Shown here piece by piece: positions 1 to 8,844 of a DNA stretch of 64,000 nt (position 1 is its first letter; the number at the start of each line of letters is the position of its first letter). Location: assembly GCF_000835495.1 (NCBI RefSeq), contig NW_015622547.1, positions 3,286,001 through 3,350,000 on the forward strand. Direction: 5' to 3'. A program made the translations under genes and the position numbers. Origin of the DNA: Cladophialophora immunda. Taxonomy: Eukaryota > Ascomycota > Eurotiomycetes > Chaetothyriales > Herpotrichiellaceae. Below the pieces are notes generated by a model. The model had not been told where the DNA came from. It did no database searches and worked only from the letters and a program-made list of their open reading frames with translations.

Positions 1-1065
1 AGCGAGGCCGCCGCCATCACGATTGTATGGCCGCATCTCGCCAAAGTGGCGTCGATGGAAGAAAAGCTCTCGGCGATCCGCCAGGCAATCACGACGTACA
101 ACTCTTCGGGGTATACGGGCATGGTGGAAATGGCCATGGACGAAAACGCATGGGAAGCCCTGCTTCAGCTGAGATCTACGGAGGAGCTGACCATCCGCGT
201 GGCGGCCCACTGGCTGATCTATCCGTCCAAGACCAAGGAGGAGAACTTCCGCCAGGTTGATCGCGCCATTGAGCTGTGGAAGCAATACAACCTGCAGACA
301 TCCCCGAATTTCCGGATCGCGGGGATCAAAGTCATTGGCGACGGAGTGATTGACGCGTGCACGGCGGCCTTGCTCGAACCATACTCGTCAAATGGAGTCT
401 CGTGCGATCCGCTGTGGGATCCAGCCATGCTCAAGAGCGTCGTCGAACGAGCCGATGCCGCGGGGCTGCAGTGCGCATTGCACGCCATTGGCGACGCGAC
501 AATCAAGATGGCCATCGACGCGCTGGAGACCGTTGCTTCCAGTGGGCGGCGCCATCGCATCGAGCACCTGGAGCTGACATCCCCAGGGGACGCCAAACGG
601 CTGAGCGAGGCTGGCATCACCGCGTCGATCCAAGCAGTGCACGCCGACCCGGCCATACTACGGCAGTGGACTAAGTTGCTGGGAGAGCAGCGGCGAGGTC
701 GTGCCTTCGCGTACCGAGAATTCCTCGACGAGGGCGTGAGTCTCGCGCTGGGCACAGACGCCCCTACAGCTCCGAACCTGCCTCTGCCGAATCTGTACGT
801 GGCCACAACCAGGAGATCAGCAAGGGAGCCGGAATCGCAGGAGGTCGTCAACGAGCACTTTGCGTTGCCTCTGCTGGACGCCTTCTCGGCGGCCACGCAG
901 GGTGCGGCATACAGCTGCTTCATGGACAGGATCACGGGGAGGTTGGAGGTCGGCATGAAGGCTGACTTTGTGGTCTTGGACATGGAATGGTCCGCAGCGA
1001 CTTTGCTGCAGGCAAAGGTTCTCCAGACCTGGTTCAATGGACAACAGGTGTACATAGCTCAATAA
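1..1065 (+). CDS. Amidohydrolase family 3 (YtcJ-like), 3' part
   Basis: This is the C-terminal part of a metal-dependent amidohydrolase of the YtcJ/amidohydrolase-3 family. The frame is open from base 1, so the start lies outside the window and 354 residues are visible. The family signature HAIGD (a metal-binding His, about 180 bases before the middle), the EHLEL histidine segment and the catalytic-Asp motif LGTDAP near the end are all present. The final stretch, with GRLEVGMKADFVVLD, is the usual small beta domain of the amidohydrolase fold. Such proteins hydrolyse amide or ester-like bonds in cyclic or N-acyl compounds in the cytosol; the substrate cannot be told from sequence. No intron is seen in the visible part. 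Confidence 0.85.
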   Translation, partial: SEAAAITIVWPHLAKVASMEEKLSAIRQAITTYNSSGYTGMVEMAMDENAWEALLQLRSTEELTIRVAAHWLIYPSKTKEENFRQVDRAIELWKQYNLQTSPNFRIAGIKVIGDGVIDACTAALLEPYSSNGVSCDPLWDPAMLKSVVERADAAGLQCALHAIGDATIKMAIDALETVASSGRRHRIEHLELTSPGDAKRLSEAGITASIQAVHADPAILRQWTKLLGEQRRGRAFAYREFLDEGVSLALGTDAPTAPNLPLPNLYVATTRRSAREPESQEVVNEHFALPLLDAFSAATQGAAYSCFMDRITGRLEVGMKADFVVLDMEWSAATLLQAKVLQTWFNGQQVYIAQ

Positions 1066-1112
1066 AGACAGACATCAGCGTTACATGGTAGCATCGGCAC
1101 TGCAGTCATTCT

Positions 1113-1821
1113 TCACGACGACGAAGAAGACACTCCCGCGACCTTCTCTTTACTGTTTTCTGCCAGTCCCGCAACGGCATCCTTGGTGCCTTCGCCGCTC
1201 TCTCTGGCGGCAGTGGTTGCTTGCTTGCTATGCTCCTCGACCGATCTTTCTACATCGCCGCCAATCTCCTTGGTCTTGTCTGTAGCGTCTTGCAATCTCT
1301 CCTTCTGGGCCTCCTTGGCATCTGGTGCAATCAGCATCTTTCCTTCTCTTTTTCACGCGGACTTGGGGTGTTCATCTCACCTTGACCGCCCTGTTTATTG
1401 CCGCCCGAGAACATCTCGCCTAGTTTGCCGGCCCCAGCACCGACAGCGCCGCCAGCGAATTGTACAGTGCTGCCTAGTCCGTCGCCCACGCCCTGGACGG
1501 TTCCGACCAGGCCTTCACCGAGAGATCCAACGGTGTTGCCCACGGTGTCGACCAGGCCTTTTACCCCTCCTCCCACTGTGCCTCCGAGGGCTGCAACGGC
1601 GCTTTGGGTATTGGAGGAGACTCCTTGAGCTTCGTCTTGGGGGACCTTGCCTGCGATAGCAGCTCTGTGAAATGACGAGGGACTTATCAGCCAACCGCAG
1701 GTAAAGGAGTCTCTCGGGCGTCACCCTCAACTCACTTGGTTTGCTGCGAGAGCCTGTCGGCCTTTGGATCACCTGGGAGGAGGTCGAGGTCAATGACACG
1801 GTTCTCTGCGACTTTGACCAT
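1113..1821 (-). CDS. Small Gly/Ala-rich LEA-like protein
   Basis: Three exons (1821-1736, 1664-1381, 1321-1113) join in frame to give 192 residues. The start context is MVKVAENRVIDLDLLPGD. The middle is a strongly repetitive Gly/Val/Leu segment (VGNTVGSLGEGLVGTV and similar). The end is a highly charged Lys/Glu/Ala amphipathic region (KEAQKERLQDATDKTKEIGG) that ends in a serine tail. The charged part resembles LEA group 3 or plant-type stress proteins. The glycine-rich part, with hydrophobic residues every four, could associate with membranes or lipid droplets. Both introns have standard donors (GTGAGT, GTGAGA) and CAG acceptors. A stress-protective role is an inference; I do not recognise a named family. 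Confidence 0.75.
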
Positions 1822-2199
1822 TGTCAGCAACGTGCATTTATTGGGACTGTGTGCTCTTCATAATGGAGCTTCCCGCATGGGGGAGAGCGTGTCATGGTCG
1901 AGCTTGTCATATGCCATCGCTGGGTGTCGCTGCAGCACGCAGTGACGTAAGACTGCACGGCTTGTTGCGCAATTCATGATTGCCATGCGTGCCTCATGAC
2001 GATATGCTCGAGCCTGTGTGCTGCGAGCAGGAAGGATGTCATGGCCGGCCTCTCAGAAAGGCAGAAACTGGGATTGAAACCAAAGTTCCCCGCAATCTCC
2101 ACGGCGGCGAAGTCCCTGCGGTCAGTCCCAATGCGGCACCGCGTCTCTTTCTGCACGTCGGGATATTAACCCTACATATCACCCCCCATGTATATGGCT
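1822..2199. other. Intergenic, promoter of the LEA-like gene
   Basis: This 378-base spacer lies between the start of the LEA-like gene and the stop of the HET gene, so it should hold the promoter of the former and the terminator of the latter. I see no gene in it. Confidence 0.5.
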
Positions 2200-4306
2200 C
2201 TAAACGACATACTTGACACCCCATGCAACCTCATAGTCCTCAAACACCTCTCCCTTCATGACTCCTTGCACATAAGCCTCACCCAGATTTTGGTATTCGT
2301 TGCTGCCACACTTGCGAAATATGAACGGCGCCCGCGCACCCTTGAGAATCACAACGCGATCACCCTGGCGACACGCACTGGAGGCGAACCCCATCCGCCC
2401 TCTTTGCGTGGCGAAGATCTGAAGGGGAGATTGCTTCAGAAAGTCGATGAAGGACCAGCCTCGATGGTTGAAATACAGGTGCAGCTTTTCGCGTACATAT
2501 TCCTCAAACGGTGAGACACCGAGCACACTTGCCTGCATTCGCGACCAGCGTTCTGCGCCCACCAGATTCTCGGCGACGACAGGCAGGAGTTGCTTCGCCT
2601 GGGACTTCAGGCTCCATCCGTTGGCGGCCGCGTGGCTGAGACTCGACTGGACGAAGCTGTTGTTGGCTAGCAAGGACTGAAAGGTGGGGCTGTAGTTGAT
2701 GCTCAGCATGGCCTCGTCTTCGAACTCCTCAATTTTGAAATCCCGTGGCCCATGGTCCAATGGGTCGCACAATAGAAGGCTCACAAGGCGTCTCCGAGGG
2801 TCTTTGGTCGCGCGCCGCCACCTCTCAGGGACGACCGACTCGGCTGCGATGACAAAATCGGCAAGGTCACGAACCAGACTGCCGGTGCACGGCTTGGGGC
2901 CTGAGACTGCAGCCAGGGTGTCGAGGTGGAAGGCTTTGACCCTCAACGTGCCGGAGACCGAGCTCTGAGAGGACTTCAAGGATTTGCCGCCCGCTCGAAA
3001 CTCCGTCCGACACTCGAAGGTGAACTCGTGAGCTCGATCAATCCATCTCGGCACCCAGCTCGGCCAAGGCGAGGGAGAAATCTGGACGCCCGCATATGGT
3101 AACATTCGGTTGCCATGGCCTTCTTCGGCAAAGGATGATGCATAACGATTATAGACGCCGTCCACGCTGGCAGAGTAATCGGGAGCAGGATAGAGGTACC
3201 GATCTCCGGCAAGATTGAGTAGGGCGAAAATCTTGTCCCTCGGATCGGTGGTGTTCAGCGAGCGCGATCGATTGAGGAGATCGAGCAAGGACGACATCTC
3301 CGGCTTCCCCAGGTCGTCGAGCAGGCTGACAAAGTTCGAGAACCTGTCCAAGGCTTGGGCCTTCCTGATCGAAGACTCACTTGGCCCTTGGGAGGCACTT
3401 CTCCAGGGGCTCAGATCAGGTACGTTGTCTGGATTGGTGTGCAGTGCCTTGGAAGCCGCGTTGGATGCCATGAGCTTGTTCTGAGGGATTTCCAGTGCCA
3501 ATGCGGCAACGGTCTTCCAGTCCAGAGTGTCTTTGCCAATCAGACAGGTCACCTTCCGGCTAAAGTGTATCTCTTGCAGGACCCACAGTCTGGTAAAGTA
3601 GAGCTGCTGCATGATATAGTTCAAGCACGAGCGCCAGGGGTTACGCTCCCCGGGCAGGATTTCGGAATGGCCGCCACTCCTGACGACTTCGAAGAAGAGC
3701 GTGATGGGAGTCGTTTTGGCTCTGCACGACCGCACCCACTCCTTGAGGAGATGGACATCGTCCTCCCCTTCGCTGCCTTTGCCCAAGTACACGAAACACT
3801 CACGGCCGCTTTTGTATATATCTTGCATGCGCGCTACCTCCGAACTGTTAGCATTGGCAGGATTCCTCTCTGGTCCCCTTTTCCCCAGGCGAAGAACATG
3901 TCTAAGTCGCAAAGGCCTACTTACATACCTGACAATTTCGCTCGGAAATGTCGGATTGGTTGATGCAGATTTGGTCAATCCAGATACGAGGCCTTCCGTC
4001 CCCCGTTTTGCCGTCATTTCGAGTAAGACGCCGAACCTTGCGAAGGGCGTCGTCCACGGTCGCGGAGGCCTCAAAGGCCTTGCCGGCAATCATGATGGTG
4101 GCATTTTCAGCTTGATTTCCCCAAGCATATGAAAGCGTCGAATAGCACGGCGGGTCCTTGAAAGAAGCGACTTCCAAAGTCGCCTGCATAGGTTCATCCG
4201 AGACGACCCCATCCCACGGCGTATCCAGGCGGAGGACGCGAAACTGGTCTGCTCCAATGGGACATTGCTCATAGATATCTCTGGACGGGTAGGCCTTGCT
4301 TGCCAT
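2200..4306 (-). CDS. HET-domain (heterokaryon incompatibility) protein
   Basis: Two exons (4306-3929 and 3837-2200, 91-base intron with GTATGT donor) encode 671 residues. All three HET-domain blocks are present: STLSYAWGN near residue 60, then RIWIDQICINQ running across the intron into QVARMQDIY, then FTRLWVLQEIHFSRKV. HET domains trigger programmed cell death after non-self recognition during hyphal fusion, often downstream of STAND receptors. The remaining 450 residues are the usual variable C-terminal region of stand-alone HET proteins, with no repeat or second known domain. The gene is divergent from the NACHT-ankyrin gene, with 786 bases between starts, so the two could share control. 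Confidence 0.9.
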
Positions 4307-5092
4307 CTGTACAGTGCAGAGCGGCCTTTCCTCCGCTACCGACGTGTTCCAAAGAGTTCAGTTTCGACGACATTGCGGGACCCAGATTGTGTTACATAGA
4401 TTATATGCGTTGCGTCTTGAAGAAGTTGTGAATCTGGGACCGTGCCAACCGGTTGGTCGAGCCCATTCAGACTTCAGCTCTAGCCTGCCCTGCAGAAGCC
4501 AGCATGGTCTAGTCATCTGGTGGTCTGGACTCAGCCACATTCCATAGTGGTTGCCTTTTGTTGGTCCTTTGGTTTGGCCAAAGGGCGGGGACGCCACAGA
4601 ACTACTAGCATCAACATTTCCCAGCCGCGTGGGATCGTCTGCGAAGCTACATCACTTCAGGAACGAAGAGAAAAGGCGGCAAACCACGCCGTGACCAGAG
4701 ATCGCTCCAGAGACAGAGGGGACAAAAGATCCCTCCACACAGCCCGGTTCATTGCTCAGGATGAATTCGAGAGGTGCTGAAAAACGTGCGCTGGCAGATT
4801 CGTTTGAAGCTCGGGATTAAGCGAGCTTCGCCTACTCACTATGCCTACTCACTGTGCCTACTCGCTAGGACGAGCTGGCTGCCCGCTTTCCCTCCCCTCC
4901 CTCTCCTTCGCTTTTAAACACGCTGCGCCGTAGCCTGATCATGCTCGATCTGCCTTTTCCGAGATAGACAGAGCGACAATTCTGTTCGTCTTGTTGACCT
5001 AGCCGTAATCCTTCTTAACGAGGCGTTCCGTGCCAATTTCTTGCAACAACCTCACACCTCGCAGCCAGCGAGCAAACTTTAAGGACAACGTC
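4307..5092. promoter_or_regulatory. Divergent promoter region of HET and NACHT-ankyrin genes
   Basis: This is 786 bases between two divergent start codons with no gene. It carries short repeats (the phrase CCTACTC recurs three times around 4831-4862) and a pyrimidine-rich tract at about 4880-4915, a common fungal core-promoter element just upstream of transcription starts. Part of it is a dispersed repeat found again at 25683 (see the repeat entries). Confidence 0.55.
4603..4915 (+). repeat. Dispersed promoter-like repeat, copy 1
   Basis: This stretch is clearly similar to 25683-26065 in the same orientation. The best block is a perfect 25-base match beginning GCTCAGGATGAATTCGAG at about 4755 and 25829. 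Flanking matches include ACATCAACATT/ACATCAACATTT, GCGAAGCT, AAGCTCGGG, GCGAGCTTCG and ACTCGCTAGG. A pyrimidine tract closes both copies. It sits directly ahead of the NACHT-ankyrin gene. Confidence 0.75.
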
Positions 5093-8000
5093 ATGAGCGA
5101 CCCATTATCCGTTGCCGCTAGCGTGGCTGGCTTACTGTCTCTCGGCTTACAGAGTACAGAGTACCTCCACAAGTACTACACCGCGTGCCGAGATCAACAT
5201 CAGGATCTCGCCAAAATCGCAGACCAACTCGGCAGCCTTCTCGAATCCGTCCAAATTATCGACGAGATTGTGCGCACCCGCACCTGGCGGCCCAACGAGC
5301 AGCCAATCATACAAAGTATCGAAAAGTCTATCACCCACAGTGAGGACGCTATAAACGGGTTACAGAATGAGGTTGATAAATTCAAAAATGAGCCTACGGA
5401 CAATTGGAGAAAGAAGGCAATAGTGGTTGGGCGACGGGCGGCATATCCATTCAAGAGGAGCACTTTAGGAGAGCTCAGCGACAATGTGAGCGAGTTTCGC
5501 GGAAACTTGTCGATCGCACTACAGGCGCTTCAGCTGAAAGAGCATCAGAATACACAGGACGACATCGAGGAGGTCAACGCTGTCGTCAAGGACATACAGG
5601 CACGAAGTGTCAGTGTCGATCTGTGGCGGTGGTTGAAGGCACCCGACGCAACCATCAACTTCAATATCGCAGTTGCCAAACGACACGTGAGCACTGGGCA
5701 GTGGTTGGTCCAAGGTCCAGCCTATACCACATGGCTACAGCAGGACAATTCTTTTTTGTGGCTGTATGGCTTCGCGGGCTGTGGAAAGTCCGTGCTGTGC
5801 TCGACGGCGATCCAGCACGCCTTTCGCCGCCGTCAACCATCCGTCGACATTGCAGTCGCCTTCTTCTTCTTTGACTTTCGAGACGAGTCAAAACAAGATG
5901 CATCTGCGATGCTGCGAGCATTGCTACTCCAGCTCTGTGGGCAGGTTCCCGGTCTGGAATCAGACATGACCCAGCTGAAAGCTTCATATAATTATGGTAC
6001 TCCACCGGTTCATGTCTTACTTGAATATCTACGACAAGCCGTTGCTCGGTGCCGCCACATCTACATTTTGCTCGATGCGTTGGACGAGAGTCCTGAAGAA
6101 ATCTCACGAAGTGAACTTCTATCGGCAATCAATACCCTACGACAATGGCAGCTGCCAGGCTTGCACTTGTTAGTCACCAGTCGAGACGTTCCTGACATTC
6201 GATACCATCTGCAATTTCCGACACTCCAGCAAGGCGTCGAGCATATCACGTTGAAGAACGACAGCGTTCAGCAAGATATCTCGCGGTTTGTGGCATTTCA
6301 AGTCGATCATGATCATCAGCTTCGGTGCTGGGGTGACCATCGGGAGAAGATTAAGAACTATCTAACCCAGCACGCAGGTGGAGTGTTAGTGATTTACTAT
6401 TATCGGTTTATTTCCCTTGTTAAGAGCTAATCAATGCCTAGATTTCGTTGGGTCGAATGCCAGCTTCGGCCGCTACGGCAGTGTCTCCACAGCGAGAAAC
6501 ATCTCGAGAAATGTCTTCGCACACTACCACAGTCCCTCGACAAGACATACGAACGAATTCTTTGCAGCATCGAGTCACGAGAAGAGGCGCGGCAGATCCT
6601 GTCGCTCCTATGTTGTGCATCGCGACCATTGTCAGTCGACGAGGTTGCCGAGGCTCTTGCTGTTGATACTGACGACCTCGGGTGTTATGACCCCACGAGC
6701 AAATTTACTGGCGGCGTAGACGACGTCCTTCGAATCTGCCCTGGTCTCATTGATACCAGTCTTCGTACAGATGGTGTCCAGATACTCCGGATTGAACATT
6801 TTTCGGTCCAGGAATACCTGCTATCTGATCGCATTCGAAATGGTCCAGCGGCCGACTTCGCTTTGTCCGGCCTATTGCAGCATGGGCGGATCAGCAAGAC
6901 CTGTCTACTATATCTCCAATATAATGAATTTCTGCAACAGGTTTTGAGCCCAGATCTCTTAAGACAGTATGCCTTTGCAAGATATGCTGCAGAGCATTGG
7001 CACCACCATTATCGCCAAGCTGACGGCCAATATGCCCGACAATTATCAGCGATGGTTGGCACTTTGTTGACGACGCGCTGTGCGAAAGAGCGTTGGCTCC
7101 GGCTACACAATCCAGATCGACAATGGTCAACTGACGTGGATTACTCCACAGTCGCTAAAGATTATCCTTCGGCAACATACTATGCTTCTCTTCTTGGCCA
7201 AGACGAAGTGTTGATATTTATTCTATCCATGTCAGCAGCAGATGTCAACGCACAAGGCGGCGAGTATGGCAACGCACTACAGGCGGCATCAAAGGGTGGC
7301 CACGAGAAGGTAGTGCAGATACTACTGGACAAGGGTGCCGATATCAACGCACAAGGCGGCGAGTATGGTAACGCACTACAGGCGGCATCAGATGGTGGCC
7401 ACGAGAAGGTAGTGCAGATACTACTGAATAAGGGTGCCGATGTCAACGCACAAGGCGGCGTATATGGTAACGCACTACAGGCGGCATCAGTNNNNNNNNN
7501 NNNNNNNNNNNNNNNNNNNNNNNNNNNNNNNNNNNNNNNNNNNNNNNNNNNNNNNNNNNNNNNNNNNNNNNNNNNNNNNNNNNNNNNNNNNNNNNNNNNN
7601 NNNNNNNNNNNNNNNNNNNNNNNNNNNNNNNNNNNNNNNNNNNNNNNNNNNNNNNNNNNNNNNNNNNNNNNNNNNNNNNNNNNNNNNNNNNNNNNNNNNN
7701 NNNNNNNNNNNNNNNNNNNNNNNNNNNNNNNNNNNNNNNNNNNNNNNNNNNNNNNNNNNNNNNNNNNNNNNNNNNNNNNNNNNNNNNNNNNNNNNNNNNN
7801 NNNNNNNNNNNNNNNNNNNNNNNNNNNNNNNNNNNNNNNNNNNNNNNNNNNNNNNNNNNNNNNNNNNNNNNNNNNNNNNNNNNNNNNNNNNNNNNNNNNN
7901 NNNNNNNNNNNNNNNNNNNNNNNNNNNNNNNNNNNNNNNNNNNNNNNNNNNNNNNNNNNNNNNNNNNNNNNNNNNNNNNNNNNNNNAACTGACGTGGATT

Positions 8001-8317
8001 ACTCCACAGTCGCTAAAGATTATCCTTCGGCAACATACTATGCTTCTCTTCTTGGCCAAGACGAAGTGTTGATATTTATTCTATCCATGTCAGCAGCAGA
8101 TGTCAACGCACAAGGCGGCGAGTATGGCAACGCACTACAGGCGGCATCAAAGGGTGGCCACGAGAAGGTAGTGCAGATACTACTGGACAAGGGTGCCGAT
8201 GTCAACGCACGAGGCGGCGTCTATGGTAACGCACTACAGGCGGCATCAACACGAGAAGATAGTGCAGATACTACTGGACTGCCTCCCCACCTAGATCAGC
8301 AAGGAATGTCGCCGTAA
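5093..8317 (+). CDS. NACHT-ankyrin STAND protein (NLR-like), interrupted by gap and frameshift
   Basis: Exon 1 is 5093-6384 and exon 2 starts at 6442 (57-base intron, GTTAGT donor, joining as HAGG-VFRWVEC). The start MSDPLSVAASVAGLLSLG is the typical fungal STAND N-terminal helical (HeLo-related) motif, so I prefer it to the in-frame ATG at 5030. A NACHT-type NTPase follows, with Walker A GFAGCGKS at about residue 225 and Walker B YILLDALDE at about 325. Ankyrin repeats of 33 residues begin near 7241 and are almost identical to each other. From 7492 to 7986 there are 495 N. After the gap the sequence repeats the pre-gap part, then loses 8 bases near 8249 and reaches a stop at 8315-8317 in a shifted frame. 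Such proteins are intracellular receptors; the ankyrin end binds the ligand and the N-terminus signals death. The true length is unknown. Confidence 0.85.
7241..7491 (+). repeat. Ankyrin-coding tandem repeats, 99-base period
   Basis: Units begin at 7241, 7340 and 7439, each opening with GATRTCAACGCACAAGGCGG. They differ by only a few bases over 99. Such low divergence points to recent unit exchange within the gene and explains why the assembly broke here. Further units lie after the gap at 8099 and 8198. Confidence 0.9.
7492..7986. other. Assembly gap (495 N)
   Basis: A run of unknown bases within the ankyrin repeats. The real length is not known. Confidence 0.99.
7987..8200 (+). repeat. Exact copy of 7129-7342 placed after the gap
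   Basis: By eye, 214 bases are identical to 7129-7342, offset by 858. They include unique, non-ankyrin sequence (the stretch encoding TDVDYSTVAKDYPSATYY) as well as the first repeat. That is the pattern of an unmerged contig overlap or of a very recent tandem duplication. Confidence 0.85.
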
Positions 8318-8844
8318 TGCAATCCATAGTACACTTAATACAGAATACCTTGTCAAATAACTCCGTCAGGCTATTGTCAAGGGACCATTGTGGTGGAATC
8401 GCAAATTCGGGAACCCCCCCCGGAATTTAGTACGGCGGGACTCTTGGCACGAAGGGATACACGTTAGAGCATCGCGACGATATACATCTGTTTTGCTTTG
8501 TGGGGCCCACCTTGGAGGCGGGCGTATTGGCGTGAACTACCTAGGTACCCAGCATTATGATATGGCGAGGGAGAAAGCCCAAGCTCAATCTGGGCGAGGA
8601 TCCGGAAGGCACGGACGGTGTTTGGGTCTCCCTACGAAGACGAGGCAAAGCCATTGGAGGCTATGTAGCCAGTTTCGCGAACCACGGCGTTCCTGGGGAT
8701 GCAGCGGCAAACGAGACCGGCTCATAGAGGTAGACCAGGGGCTGTCAAAGATGTTGCTGGCCCTGACGCCGAACAGGGAGCAGATCGACAGCCGTTCTCC
8801 AATATTCATTTTTCTCAATGTCTGCCTGTGGTCGTGACTATTGA
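8318..8844. other. Intergenic, 3' flank of NACHT-ankyrin gene
   Basis: These 527 bases lie between the shifted stop of the NACHT gene and the stop of the membrane-protein gene. No gene is supported. It contains a C8 run near 8413. Confidence 0.5.

Noticed and set aside
219..1055. 278-codon minus-strand frame opposite the amidohydrolase
   Set aside because: Shadow of the real gene in GC-rich coding sequence, with no domain pattern.
7241..8260. CRISPR-like or satellite array
   Set aside because: The 99-base period is the codon length of 33-residue ankyrin repeats and stays in frame; this is a eukaryote.
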